DNA of 64,000 nucleotides from Thermanaerovibrio acidaminovorans DSM 6589 (GCF_000024905.1 NC_013522.1:1550001-1614000); one strand, 5' to 3'; positions 7,528 through 22,362 are shown, counted from the first letter of the stretch. A program made the numbers and translations. The notes: generated by a model from the letters alone, not told the origin.

Positions 7528-10206
7528 TCAAAAGCCATATTTCCTTCTCCGCATCTCGAAAGCATCCTTTCCTCCTTCAAGGACCTCTTCAACAAGCTCC
7601 CGCACCAGCAGGGTATCGATGGAACCCATATGCTCGCTGGGCAGCTTGGCCTTTCCTTGACCTGCCTCGCCAGAGGCGGTTAGACCTACGATCAACTCGG
7701 CATCTCCAAGCACGGGGATGTTCGCGTTGTGAGTGGCGAATATGAATTGGCGACGCCGCTTTTCTTCTTTCAACCTGGGAACGACGCCATTGGTAATGAA
7801 CCGGTTGTCAAGATCGTCCTCAGGCTGGTCGACTACCAGCGGCGCATTGGCTTCCAGCAGCAAAAGCAGCAGTACCGCCGTAGCCTTCTGGCCGGTCGAC
7901 AACTTTTCGAGAGTTTGCCATTGGGCGTCCTCGCCTTCCGGGGCCACATTCAGTTCAACTGTCGTTGTTGAAGGGAGGTCCAGCTCCTCAATCTTCATAA
8001 CCAAGTCTGGATCGACTTGCGCAAGCCGCTCAGCTTGCGACGGGGAAAGGCCATACTTCTTACATAGGGCATTCTTGCCCTCTTGGATTGTGTTGGCCAG
8101 ATCAACGAGTGATAGGTCCTTACGCTGACTCAGCACGTCCAGTGCCTCGGAAAGGCGGCCCCTCACTTCATCGCGAAGCAGCTGGCACAACGGTTCTCGA
8201 TTGCCGGCAAAGGTAACCGTCACCTTGACGCGGTTCCTTAATTTGCGATTAACCTTCTTGGCTGCGCGTTCCAGTTCTCGGAATTCTTCCGTCTTTACGT
8301 CCTCCCATTGCGCGAGCAGGTTTCGGCGCTGACGTAGGTATTCGTTCGCGTTCCGGGCCAGCTCAGCTTGCCGCTCTCGAAGTGGGCGAAGTTCCTCAAT
8401 TTGCCGACGCAGTTGAATGAACTCCTCGCCGTCAATCTTCGACTTCTGCAACTCCCGGAGGATCTTCTCGTACTGTGCCTTGACGGCCTTCTCTCGTTCC
8501 TCCCATTTGCGCTTAACCGATTCGAGTCCCTCCTCGGCGTCCCGAATGGCATTTGCTACCTGAGCCCTGATAGTATTTAGGGCCTCGTTGAAGCGCTCGA
8601 GAATCTGCTCCGCTTCAACCAATACTTCCTTGCCCGGCAACTTCTTCAAGGCTTCAGCTGACAGGAAGCTGCGATCTACGGGGAGATGGCGGTCTATCTG
8701 ATCAAGTAAGTTGCGGAATGGTTCAAGACGTTCAAAAGCAGTTTCAAGAACCTTTTCCTCTTGCACCAGCAGGGTTTGTTCCTTCAGGCGCTCCTCCACT
8801 CCTGCTTCCTTGAAGCGCCGAAGGGTCTCCTCGAGAGCCGGAAGGGTCGCAAGGCGATCCTCGATTTCCTTCTGTTCCTTCCACACCTCGATAATCCTGG
8901 CCCGTATGCGCTCGAGCTTTCCCTTCAAGTCGTTCTTGCGCTGTGCCAGGGTTGCGTCACGGTCGATGAATCGTTCCAACAGGCGCGTGAGCTTTTCACG
9001 GCTCTTCGTCAGCTCGGAAATCTCATGCTGACCATATACCTCAACCTGTGGAATGATGTTGGTGGGCGATACCTCCAGGACATTACCCGATTCATCGCGC
9101 ACTATCGGCGGATTTAGGATCGTCCTCTCGATCAGATAGTCCCGTTTTGCGGGCCGATGAGCGCGCACCAGGAGAGAAATCTTGGTGCCATTACGCAGAA
9201 CATGGCGGACAATGCCTTCGTGTGCCTTGCGGGCGTCCTCTCCAAGAGGCTCGAGGCCCAACACGTAACGGAGGCTTTCGATGACGGTAGATTTGCCGGT
9301 TCCTCGGCCACCGATCAGAACATTGAGATTCTCGTTGAAATGAATCGCGGCGCCGTCGAGAAAGCCACCCTGCCACGTTAGTGCCAGGAATTCTTCGTGC
9401 TCCTCCGGGACTGGGTCACTGGCCAACCTGATCCGTGAGGAAGGATCGAGAAAGGCCTGCCGTAACCCTTCGACGGAGACCGCGGACATCTTTATCCAGC
9501 AGGACGCGCCAGGTTTCTCGAAGTCCTCTGGGCTTGATACGTCTTGGGCGTTGATAACGGCGACCGGTCGATCCCGGCGGTAGTCCGCGTTCTTGTTCTC
9601 CAGAATCTGGCGGATGCCATTCGGAGCATCGGTAACAGGCCCGGGAAGTGCACACGCGAGAAGGTCTGGCCAAGTCCATGCGTTTATGGCTGGCTGACCA
9701 GTGAGCCTGTTGAGCAGCCCACCATCCGATGCAACGTGGGCTGCTACACAAACCGCTCCCCATGAATGGGTAGCTGTCTTGAGAAACTCTATGACATCAT
9801 ATTTCCCTGTGGGCGACGCGGCTTCATCCCGATGGATTCCGCAGTCGCCGAGTATGCGTTCCAGCTCTCGAGTGGTCCTGCCTGGTTCAAACAAGCACAG
9901 AATGTGAACGCCATCTTTGGTAACGGCCTCGAAGCCGGGAAATACATGAATACCAGCGTCACGCGCTGCCTTGGCTAAGCCGTCGGCTGTGTGAACCCGG
10001 TAGTGGTCCGTGATAGCAATAACCTCAATACCGTGATCGAGACACGCTTGCACGATGGCGGTATTGTATGATGCCTCATCCTCAAATGCCGTTTCCTTGT
10101 TATGGCGCTTGACGTAGTCGAATGGATTAACCTGAAGTGCGCAGCGGTAGAACCGAGCGCCGTTGGGCAGCTTCAGCGCCTCCGTCATAGGGCCTGTATC
10201 GCTCAT
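7528..10206 (-). CDS. trlF: TrlF-like PHP domain plus SMC/RecN-like AAA ATPase
   Basis: An 892-aa protein if it starts at the ATG at 10206, which has GGGAGG seven bases upstream; an ATG at 10227 is also in frame but lacks such a site. The N-terminus is a PHP phosphoesterase domain (AITDHYRVH near residue 65, later FPGFEA and AHVASDGG). A Walker A motif, LIGGRGTGKSTVIES, lies near residue 300, then a long coiled-coil with many Glu/Arg/Leu repeats, then LSTGQKATAV (ABC-type signature) and LVVDQPEDDLDNRF (Walker B/D-loop) near 789, and ATHNANIPVLGD. This PHP-AAA architecture is the TrlF family, which is often linked to defence loci. It sits inside the BREX operon, with 25 bp between its start and the pglXI stop and 47 bp to the brxHII start, so it is probably a system component. 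Substrate unknown. Confidence 0.85.
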   Translation of the reverse strand: MSDTGPMTEALKLPNGARFYRCALQVNPFDYVKRHNKETAFEDEASYNTAIVQACLDHGIEVIAITDHYRVHTADGLAKAARDAGIHVFPGFEAVTKDGVHILCLFEPGRTTRELERILGDCGIHRDEAASPTGKYDVIEFLKTATHSWGAVCVAAHVASDGGLLNRLTGQPAINAWTWPDLLACALPGPVTDAPNGIRQILENKNADYRRDRPVAVINAQDVSSPEDFEKPGASCWIKMSAVSVEGLRQAFLDPSSRIRLASDPVPEEHEEFLALTWQGGFLDGAAIHFNENLNVLIGGRGTGKSTVIESLRYVLGLEPLGEDARKAHEGIVRHVLRNGTKISLLVRAHRPAKRDYLIERTILNPPIVRDESGNVLEVSPTNIIPQVEVYGQHEISELTKSREKLTRLLERFIDRDATLAQRKNDLKGKLERIRARIIEVWKEQKEIEDRLATLPALEETLRRFKEAGVEERLKEQTLLVQEEKVLETAFERLEPFRNLLDQIDRHLPVDRSFLSAEALKKLPGKEVLVEAEQILERFNEALNTIRAQVANAIRDAEEGLESVKRKWEEREKAVKAQYEKILRELQKSKIDGEEFIQLRRQIEELRPLRERQAELARNANEYLRQRRNLLAQWEDVKTEEFRELERAAKKVNRKLRNRVKVTVTFAGNREPLCQLLRDEVRGRLSEALDVLSQRKDLSLVDLANTIQEGKNALCKKYGLSPSQAERLAQVDPDLVMKIEELDLPSTTTVELNVAPEGEDAQWQTLEKLSTGQKATAVLLLLLLEANAPLVVDQPEDDLDNRFITNGVVPRLKEEKRRRQFIFATHNANIPVLGDAELIVGLTASGEAGQGKAKLPSEHMGSIDTLLVRELVEEVLEGGKDAFEMRRRKYGF

Positions 10207-10231
10207 GACCGTCCTCCCATGAGTCATAGCG

Positions 10232-13200
10232 TTATCGATCCTCCCCAGATCGGGTAAGCGCCTGGTCGTACCACATGAGGAGCTTGGGGTCCTCCTGGAG
10301 GACGTTCTCGGGGATCTTGCGCGCCACGGCGATGATGGTGGCGTAGTCCCGCTCGGCCCATGCCTTCTTGAAGCCGGCGCGGACGGCCTCGAGGCGGAAG
10401 ACCTTCAGGCGCTTCTGCTTGGATTCGCGGTACTCCTCGAACTCGCGCAGCAGGGCCCGCTCGCGGAGCTTCTCCAGGTCGCCGGCCTTGTTCGGGTCCG
10501 GGACGTACCAGCGCGCTTTCGCGCGGGTTATGAGTTCCTGGTTCCTGGTTTCTAGTTGGCCGTTCTCTTCCGTCGCGCCGCCAGCTGCGAGTTCTTCTTG
10601 GATGATCTTGCGGAGGTTTTCGCTTTGCTTCATCCACGCGACGATCTGCGCCGGGATGGGGCCTTTGCCGTCGTAGCGGAGGAAGTTCTGTTCCAAGAGC
10701 TCGGAGAGCTCCAAGGGCTTTTCGTGCTTCTGCCAGCCGCCGATTTCCTTGAGGAACTGCGGATGGAGCTCTTGGAAGGTCTGTGGCTTCTTGGTGAGAC
10801 TTGCTTTAAGCCATTGGATGGCGGAGGCCTCGTCGGTGACGAAGAGCTGAAGCTGCAGGACCTCCTTCACCTTCATGCGCTTCTTGTCGTACTCCGCCAC
10901 CTGCTCGGGCAGGAAGTACATGCCGTCGCGCTCCGGGAAGCGCTGGGCGAGACCGGCGTAGAACTCCGCCGCGGAGAGCGGCACCGTCACGCCACGCTGA
11001 ACGTGGAAGGCCACCATGCGGTCAAAAAGGAGATAGTTTTGCCTTTCGGCAACTATCTCCAGTCGCGAGTCCTGAGTCCCGAGTCCCGAGTCGTCTTGAC
11101 CCGCGACCTTCGACCCGCGACCCGTGACCACGGCCACTGGCAGTTGCCGTAAGTGCGTGCGGACGAAGTCCCAGACGCCTTCCTCGGTGCCGGCTTCCAG
11201 CTTGAAGCGTTCCTCAAGACCGCCGTTTGGCTTGTAGCATGAAATGATGAGGTCCTGTTTGACAGCAGATGCAGAGGTGACCTGTTTGAAGGATCCTTGC
11301 TTCTTGTCCAGGGTGCGCACATCGGCAACGACAAAGCCTGCCGTCTGCAGGGCCTCCTGAATCGCGTTCCAAACGCTGTTCTTGGAGTTGTGAAACTCCA
11401 CCGTCATCCAACGGCCTGGCTTGAGCACGCGGTAGTATTCCTTGAAGCACTCGGTCATCAGGCGCTGGTATTCGGGCAGGCCTTTGCCCTGGGTTTCATT
11501 GGTAATGGCCTCGGGCTTGTTGTTGGTGAACACCTTGAGCCAGGCTTCCCAGAGGAAGTTGAGCTCTGAATACATCAGGTTGCCGCCGAAGGGCGGGTCG
11601 GTGAAGATGTAGTCGACCGACTCTCTGTGTTCGATACTTGAAGTAGCATCTGATGTTGATAGCACGAAAGCTCCTGCGTAAGGCCGTTTAAGCTCGCGCT
11701 TTGCCATTCTGTCCGCTTTGGCTTTTAGAATGTAAACTGGCGACACCTCGACCTGTTGCGAGCCAACATACAACGTTCCGCTGAGATATCGGTTTACCTG
11801 GGAATAATGAGTTGGTACGTACCGAGATATCTTTGAGAAGCCAAGACAGGCATACTGAACAAAAAACTTGGCAATATCTCGAAGTTCTATCGGCGATCGA
11901 CCAGCAGTCTCGTATAGCGCGCCCAGCGCCCACAAATTCCGCTTGGTATAAAAGTGGTGCACGTGGGTGAGGCCGTGCGAGACTTTCGGCTGCTCCGTAT
12001 TGTAGCCCTCCGGCATCCTATCCGTCGGGAACCAGTAGGGAATCTCCAGCTGCTCGATCTTCTCGATAAGCGCGAGGTCAAAGGCATCGGGCGCCTTCTC
12101 GTAGCGCCTGTTGCCCACGCTGTAGTTAATGAGCACGGGCACCTGCTTCGCCTGGCGGATGGTCTGGCCGATGGCCTTGTCGTATTTGGTCACCCAGGTG
12201 CGGTCCATGGTGCGCTTGGTAAGCTGCGCCCCGCAGTGCGGGCAGGGAAACTGGTCGTGCACCTTGCCTGCTTCTTTATCCACCGCCACTTCCCAGAATA
12301 TCACCTCCTGCGTGCACTCCGGGCAGACGAAGACATCGGACCAGACGGCGTAGTTGATTTTGCCGAGGGCAAAATCAACGGTTCCTAGTTTCTGGTTCCT
12401 GGTTCCTAGTTCAGCAAAAATCTGCCTGATTTCATCAATTGTTTTTGCCTTGCGAATCCGGTTGGCTAGTTCCACGAACCTATCATCACTAGGAACCGAC
12501 AACCCTGAACCTGGAACTCCGCGCGAGAGCGTGGCGTACATCCAGGCACACTCTTCCTCCACCTCCTTCAGGATCCGTTTCGCTTCGCGTTCGAAGGCCT
12601 TAACATCCACCGGTGTGTTGTAGTTATAGGCGATGAAGGTGGCGGCCGGGGACAGGTCGTTGAGGATGGCTCGCCGGGCGCCCAGTTTGGAAAACGGCTT
12701 CCAGACCGTCTTGCCGTTCTCGTCTGTTTCCTGCTGGTAGATGAAGCCTTGCTCATCCACCTTATAGCCCAAAGACTCCACTGTCTTGCGGTCGCCGCAG
12801 AGCTGGGCGGCAACGCCGGTCATCCCCGTTCCGCAGAAGCCGTCAAAGACCACATCGCCCGGCTCGGTGTAGTGCAGGATGTAGCGCATGATCGCCTTGT
12901 GCGGCACCTTGGTGTGGTAGGAGTGCGCGTTGTAGATGGGATCGTTCTTCCCCTCGCTCACGTCCGCCGCGAACGGTTCCTTGCTGTAAGGCACGTTCGG
13001 GTCGTAGGGCTTGCCGTAGTGCTTGAGGAAGTCCGCGATGAAGGGGTTCGGGCATGCCGTGTAATAGGGTGGATCGGACAGGCTCAGGATGTCCTCGATC
13101 GACCCATGCGGGAAGCCGACCTCGTCCTTGTATAGGCCGAGGATGTCGCGGGTCGCGGGTCGCGAGTCACGGGTCGAGGATGCGGCACGGGCGATGCGTC

Positions 13201-13474
13201 GGGCGAGATCGCGTATCTGTTCCTCCGTGCCGATGGGCCAATATTGCAGCGATTTCAACCGGGCATAGGTATCCTCAAAACTCACAAACGGGACACCAAG
13301 TTTCTCCCGCAATTCCTGCAAACCCGCGCGCAAGAGGCGGAGGAAGTGCTCCCGCCGCGCCTCGTCGTTTTCAAAGGTCATCCCAAAACAGGTCACGGGT
13401 CCCGAGTCGCGGGTCACGGGTCTTTCTGAATCGAACATAGTCTGCTGATGCTCCGATTGCTGTTTCTTTCTCAT
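10232..13474 (-). CDS. pglXI: PglXI, BREX adenine-specific DNA methyltransferase
   Basis: A 1080-aa DNA methyltransferase. The AdoMet-binding motif VFDGFCGTGMTGVAA lies near residue 210 and the catalytic motif is TDPPFGG near residue 626, as in amino-methyltransferases of BREX type III (PglXI). Two Cys pairs (CPECTQ and CPHCGAQL, about residues 375-410) probably form a zinc ribbon. In BREX this enzyme marks host DNA at a non-palindromic site. At least five small repeat arrays are inserted in frame (13391-13422, 13148-13176, 12380-12519, 11061-11129, 10524-10559), encoding Arg/Asp/Ser/Thr-rich linkers. The ATG overlaps the stop of the S23-type gene (ATGA). Confidence 0.92.
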   Translation of the reverse strand: MRKKQQSEHQQTMFDSERPVTRDSGPVTCFGMTFENDEARREHFLRLLRAGLQELREKLGVPFVSFEDTYARLKSLQYWPIGTEEQIRDLARRIARAASSTRDSRPATRDILGLYKDEVGFPHGSIEDILSLSDPPYYTACPNPFIADFLKHYGKPYDPNVPYSKEPFAADVSEGKNDPIYNAHSYHTKVPHKAIMRYILHYTEPGDVVFDGFCGTGMTGVAAQLCGDRKTVESLGYKVDEQGFIYQQETDENGKTVWKPFSKLGARRAILNDLSPAATFIAYNYNTPVDVKAFEREAKRILKEVEEECAWMYATLSRGVPGSGLSVPSDDRFVELANRIRKAKTIDEIRQIFAELGTRNQKLGTVDFALGKINYAVWSDVFVCPECTQEVIFWEVAVDKEAGKVHDQFPCPHCGAQLTKRTMDRTWVTKYDKAIGQTIRQAKQVPVLINYSVGNRRYEKAPDAFDLALIEKIEQLEIPYWFPTDRMPEGYNTEQPKVSHGLTHVHHFYTKRNLWALGALYETAGRSPIELRDIAKFFVQYACLGFSKISRYVPTHYSQVNRYLSGTLYVGSQQVEVSPVYILKAKADRMAKRELKRPYAGAFVLSTSDATSSIEHRESVDYIFTDPPFGGNLMYSELNFLWEAWLKVFTNNKPEAITNETQGKGLPEYQRLMTECFKEYYRVLKPGRWMTVEFHNSKNSVWNAIQEALQTAGFVVADVRTLDKKQGSFKQVTSASAVKQDLIISCYKPNGGLEERFKLEAGTEEGVWDFVRTHLRQLPVAVVTGRGSKVAGQDDSGLGTQDSRLEIVAERQNYLLFDRMVAFHVQRGVTVPLSAAEFYAGLAQRFPERDGMYFLPEQVAEYDKKRMKVKEVLQLQLFVTDEASAIQWLKASLTKKPQTFQELHPQFLKEIGGWQKHEKPLELSELLEQNFLRYDGKGPIPAQIVAWMKQSENLRKIIQEELAAGGATEENGQLETRNQELITRAKARWYVPDPNKAGDLEKLRERALLREFEEYRESKQKRLKVFRLEAVRAGFKKAWAERDYATIIAVARKIPENVLQEDPKLLMWYDQALTRSGEDR
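10524..10559. repeat. Heptad repeat array in pglXI (variant)
   Basis: Variant 7-mers of the GGTTCCT/AGTTCCT type, one arm only, near the C-terminal coding part. Confidence 0.6.
11061..11129. repeat. Heptad inverted-repeat array in pglXI
   Basis: Four GAGTCCC-type 7-mers, a GTCTT loop, then GACCCGC/GACCTTC-type 7-mers, in frame. Confidence 0.85.
12380..12519. repeat. Heptad variant arms in pglXI, widely spaced
   Basis: GGTTCCT-type 7-mers at 12380-12412 and the inverted AGGAACC/TGAACCT-type copies at 12491-12519, with about 78 bp of coding sequence between. Confidence 0.6.
13148..13176. repeat. Heptad repeat array in pglXI
   Basis: GGGTCGC GGGTCGC GAGTCAC GGGTC, single arm, in frame. Confidence 0.75.
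13391..13422. repeat. Heptad repeat array near the pglXI start
   Basis: GGTCACGGGTCCCGAGTCGC and a further GGGTCAC; falls at about codons 18-28 of pglXI. Confidence 0.75.
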
Positions 13475-13845
13475 CCCTCGCGCCCCTTCCTCAGGTATCT
13501 CATGAAGCCACCAATCAGGTTACCGGTTTCGGTTGCAAGGTGGTAAAGCTGGTTGAATTGGGCTTGGTCGATCAAGCCGGCATCCAAAGCCACATAAAGC
13601 TGGGCTTTCACCTCACCAGCAGAGCCTTTCGCAATGGCCAGAAACCGACGAAACTCAACATCGCCACCACGTTCGAACCCTTCGGCAATATTGGACATTA
13701 CCGATACCGCCGCCCGGCGTATCTGGTCACGCAGGCCAAAGTCCTTGGCAAATTCTCGTTGATTGGTGGTCCGGTATATCTCCCGCGTTAGTTCCCTGGC
13801 TTTCTGCCAGCCTTCTATATCTTCGAATCTTTCGATCTTTGCCAT
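13471..13845 (-). CDS. S23/avd-type four-helix-bundle protein
   Basis: A 124-aa protein of the four-helix-bundle family first seen in 23S rRNA intervening sequences (S23) and also related to the Avd protein of diversity-generating retroelements. Diagnostic segments are FEDIEGWQKARELTREIY, QIRRAAVSVMSNIAEGFER and FLAIAKGSAGEVKAQLYVA. It lies between brxC and pglXI, overlaps pglXI by 4 bp, and is bracketed by heptad-repeat arrays: one in the 44-bp gap after brxC and one within the first 30 codons of pglXI. Such genes are not core BREX components, so it may be an insertion or an accessory subunit. Start chosen at ATG after AGGGACGAAG. Confidence 0.9.
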   Translation of the reverse strand: MAKIERFEDIEGWQKARELTREIYRTTNQREFAKDFGLRDQIRRAAVSVMSNIAEGFERGGDVEFRRFLAIAKGSAGEVKAQLYVALDAGLIDQAQFNQLYHLATETGNLIGGFMRYLRKGREG

Positions 13846-13856
13846 CTTCGTCCCTT

Positions 13857-13887
13857 TGACTCGCGACCCACGACCCGTGACCCGCGA

Positions 13888-13889
<2 letters not shown>
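13857..13889. repeat. Heptad repeat array between brxC and the S23-type gene
   Basis: GACTCGC GACCCAC GACCCGT GACC; the only array that is not inside a coding frame. Confidence 0.8.
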
Positions 13890-18219
<4,330 letters not shown>

Positions 18220-18220
<1 letters not shown>

Positions 18221-18423
18221 TACTCGTTTCCTCCGTCTTTCGTATCGCCGTGCGTCTCTTCCAACCAGCGGTCAATGGCTTCCTTCCGGAAGCGCCAATG
18301 GCGGCCAATCTTCTGGCACGGGACTTTGCCTTCCCGAACGAGCTTGTAGAGCGTCGATTTCGGTATCTTCAGGTAGGCAGACAACTCTTCGATGGTCAGG
18401 ACGTCGCCTGGTTTTTCATCCAT
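18220..18423 (-). CDS. Excisionase-family (MerR-like HTH) DNA-binding protein
   Basis: A 67-aa protein consisting of a single winged-helix domain: LTIEELSAYLKIPKSTLYKL, then VPCQKIGRHWRFRKEAIDRW. This is the common helix-turn-helix 17/excisionase family pattern. It is the first gene of the BREX operon, immediately downstream of the promoter, and its stop overlaps brxF, so it may autoregulate the operon through the inverted repeat in the promoter. The ATG at 18423 is preferred over an upstream in-frame GTG at 18432. Confidence 0.85.
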
Positions 18424-18473
18424 CGGAAGCACCTCTCTGGCCGCAAAGCAGATTTCGTGTCATTGTACCTCAT

Positions 18474-18513
18474 CCAACTGATATAGTTTACAGTTAGTGA
18501 CAGTTGGTGTCAA
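18474..18513 (-). promoter_or_regulatory. BREX operon promoter with operator-like inverted and direct repeats
   Basis: On the minus strand TTGACA (18508-18513) is followed 17 bp later by TAAACT (18485-18490). Perfect 7-bp inverted arms CCAACTG (18474-18480 on the plus strand) and CAGTTGG (18501-18507) enclose the -10 region, and ACAGTT occurs twice with a 10-bp period (18490 and 18500). One helical turn between copies fits binding by a small HTH protein. Confidence 0.65.
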
Positions 18514-18536
18514 GAGATTTCCGGAAGACGCCTTCC

Positions 18537-19118
18537 CTAGGCTCGCCAGACACCATCCGCCAGCCGACGGCCAGGAGGGCGCCTGCTGGCGCCCTCCACG
18601 TAAAGCCAGACCAGGACGCGTTGTCCTCGTGTACTTGCCGGCACCAGCACACGCCTGTAGAGGCTGGGTCCGCCGGGCAGGAAGCCCTCGAGGTGGTCGA
18701 TGGCCGGGAGGCGGGTCTCGGGATCGTCGAAGGTCAGGAGCTCGCCGTACACGGGGCCCCAGCGGCCGCCCGGGGCGCCGTTCTCCCCGGGGTCGGGGTG
18801 TTGTGCGGCGCGTGCGGCGAACTCCGCAGCGAGGCGCGCCTGTGTGGCCACGTCGGCGAGCGGGTCGGCGGTGCCGTAGGCCAGGACGTCCGCCTCGGGC
18901 ACCTCCAGGACCGGGATGCCGGAGGGCAGCTCGTACAGGCGGCCCCGGACGACCGCCTCCTCCACGGAGAGGACGCCCCGGCAGAACCGCTCGTGGTTCC
19001 AGTAGCCTTGCTTGAGGGTCCCGTAGACGAAGAGTCTCAGGAGCCCGGTTGTGTTCTCCTTCGGGGGTTCATTGGGGTTCATGGGTGATTCTCTTCGGTT
19101 CATGCGGCTCTCTGTCAT
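18537..19118 (-). CDS. Gamma-glutamylcyclotransferase/AIG2-like protein
   Basis: A 193-aa protein with the AIG2/GGCT signature: LFVYGTLKQGYWNHERF, then RGRLYELPSGIPVLEVP, VYGELLTFDDPE and the C-terminal strand YRRVLVPA. The family converts gamma-glutamyl-amine or gamma-glutamyl amino-acid substrates to 5-oxoproline; the substrate here is unknown. The ATG overlaps the stop of the upstream amidotransferase-like fragment (ATGA). Start choice is not certain because further ATG codons follow within the first 13 residues. It sits between the recombinase module and the BREX promoter, so it is cargo of the island with no obvious link to BREX. Confidence 0.8.
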   Translation of the reverse strand: MTESRMNRRESPMNPNEPPKENTTGLLRLFVYGTLKQGYWNHERFCRGVLSVEEAVVRGRLYELPSGIPVLEVPEADVLAYGTADPLADVATQARLAAEFAARAAQHPDPGENGAPGGRWGPVYGELLTFDDPETRLPAIDHLEGFLPGGPSLYRRVLVPASTRGQRVLVWLYVEGASRRPPGRRLADGVWRA

Positions 19119-19545
19119 GGCGCCTTCCCCCGTTTTCCCTGGGCGATGAAGGTGAACGACTCCCTGGAGAACTCCATGAGACTCTCGTGCCTGAACACGA
19201 GCATGGTCATGGGCTCCAGTGGGAGCGGCCGCCACCCGCGCTCGTCGGCCAGCACGGCGTCGAGGAAGGCCGGATCCGAGGCGTAGAGCACCGCCCGGTG
19301 GCTGCGGTGGATGCGCAGTTCGAGCGGCTTGTTCCCCTTGAGCACCAGGACCGTCCCGGGCTGGCGGCGGGAGGCCAGCACGGCGGTGATCTGCCCCCGG
19401 CACAGGGCCAGGTCGCGCTTGAAGCGCTCGAGGTCCGGCGTCTCGTCCCGGAAGGCACGGTCCGCCAGGCGGAAGAGGATCTCGCTGTCCACCTCGGCGA
19501 AGCGCCGCAGCTTCCAGCGCCGGAACAGGTAGTCGGCTGTCGGTT
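19115..19545 (-). pseudogene. C-terminal fragment of a class-II glutamine-amidotransferase-like gene
   Basis: An open frame of about 140 codons reads FRRWKLRRFAEVDSEILFRL, then CRGQITAVLASRR and VLKGNKPLELRIHRSHRAVL, then LPLEPMTMLVFRHESL. The EVDSEILFRLAD segment and the later strands resemble the middle and end of class-II (Ntn) amidotransferase-like domains, but the N-terminal catalytic Cys region is missing. Upstream, the DNA switches at about 19540 into the truncated HTH-protein gene. I read this as a 5'-truncated gene created by a deletion or insertion junction. It overlaps the downstream GGCT-like gene by 4 bp, as intact operon partners would. Confidence 0.55.
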
Positions 19546-19922
19546 CCAGTGGGGGACGGCGGCGACCGGCCTCATGTCTTTTTCCAGAATCGGGTCTCGG
19601 CCCTTCGTTGTATTCGGAAGGAATAGGATCTCCTCCTGGATGTCCGGGGCCAGGTTGAGCAGGTTCATGATCTGGGTGATGCGTGCGCGCGTCACATAGC
19701 CGAGCCTGGCCAAATCGGCATAGTCCCGCACTTCGCCGCGCCGGACCAATCCGTCGAAGCGGATCGCCAAAGCCATCAACTTCGAGATGCGGGGCAGATT
19801 CCCCGGCTCGATGGTTCGGTCTACCTCGTGTGGATGGTTGTCGCTTTTCCTGCGGTTCCTGGGTCTGAAACTGAAGGAGATCTCCAGCCGGCTCAGTCCC
19901 GTTCCGTCGGATGCGGTATTTT

Positions 19923-19926
<4 letters not shown>
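19536..19926 (-). pseudogene. Recombinase-associated HTH protein, 3' truncated
   Basis: From the ATG at 19926 (overlapping the recombinase stop as ATGA) the frame encodes MKNTASDGTGLSRLEISFSF, then LPRISKLMALAIRFDGLV, YADLARLGYVTRARITQIMN, LLNLAPDIQEEILFLP and RDPILEKDMRPVAAV. This is the small ParB/KorB-like HTH protein usually found in the same operon as DUF2924 and this kind of serine recombinase. After HWNRQ the sequence leaves the family and continues as an antisense-like frame over the amidotransferase fragment, so the normal C-terminus is lost. The HTH (TRARITQIM) is intact, so DNA binding could persist. Confidence 0.7.
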
Positions 19927-21537
<1,611 letters not shown>

Positions 21538-21541
<4 letters not shown>

Positions 21542-22074
21542 TCGTTCCTCCTCTCGGGTTTGCGGCTCCCGCCCTTGGTCGCGGCATCGGCGATACCGAA
21601 GAAGAGGAACCCGTTCCATTTGCTCCCGGTGACCTCCTTGGCGATGGCTGAGAGGGACTTGTACCGTCGGCCGTCGAACTCGAAGCCGTTGTCGAGTACC
21701 TTGACCACAATGTCGCGACCTTGGAACTCGCGGGCGAGCAGAGTCCCGGGCAGCGGCAGCCTCGGGTCGTGCGACGGGGATATGCGGCTGGTCGCCGTTC
21801 TCGCCTTGACCTCGGCGGAACCCGAGGCGACCGGATCACGCGGAGACCGCGTTCTCAGGTCGGCGTCATTGGCCATTTCCTCAGCCCTGCGCCGGGCCCG
21901 CTCCGAAAGGTCACCCTCTGCCATGGCCTGGATACGCCAGGCGATTCGTTTGCGAAGAAACTCCTTATGGTAGGAGCGGGTCTCTTCTCCGAAGACCTCG
22001 AGGTACTTGTCCCGGAGTTCTCCGACGGTCATCCGGGAGAGCCCCTGGACCTCTTGATACGTTGTTGCTTCCAT
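21538..22074 (-). CDS. DUF2924 protein of recombinase operon
   Basis: A 178-aa protein starting at ATG 22074, six bases after AGGAGG. The N-terminal MTVGELRDKYLEVFGEETRS and FLRKRIAWRIQAMAEGDL segments and the C-terminal FEFDGRRYKSLSAIAKEVTG and SKWNGFLFFG are the DUF2924 pattern. The family occurs almost always directly upstream of a serine recombinase, as here (4-bp overlap), and is thought to assist recombination; its action is not known. Confidence 0.85.
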
Positions 22075-22164
22075 CCGAAACCTCCTTGGCTCATGGGCTT
22101 CGCCCTGCGGGCGGCCCGTCCGCACCGCAATCTCAGGGCGTTAACTCGTGAATGAATGAAGGCT

Positions 22165-22362
22165 TCAGTGGCCCGAAATATCAAGGCGAATCGAAGTAAA
22201 CGCCTCAGATTCTTCAACTTGCGCCACATGCTCTGCCCCACTGCCGGAATCAGGGGCGATTCGGCGTCCGTTTCGATGGCGCATGTAACCCCGGGCCAGG
22301 ATCGCGGCGATCTCCGATATCACCTCGTCGAGAGAGATTGGGACGTGTTCGTTGGCCGGCAT
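22165..22362 (-). CDS. 65-aa hypothetical protein of the recombinase module
   Basis: Starts at ATG 22362 with AGGAGG directly upstream; reads MPANEHVPISLDEVISEIAA, then ILARGYMRHRNG and an acidic C-terminus. No known motif. Small proteins of this kind often precede DUF2924 in recombinase operons, 90 bp downstream here. The well-placed ribosome site and collinearity support a real gene. Confidence 0.6.
   Translation of the reverse strand: MPANEHVPISLDEVISEIAAILARGYMRHRNGRRIAPDSGSGAEHVAQVEESEAFTSIRLDISGH

Noticed and set aside
5213-7660. A long plus-strand open frame of 815 codons
   Set aside because: It lies exactly opposite the helicase gene brxHII, has no ribosome site and no family motif; long antisense frames are expected in GC-rich coding DNA.
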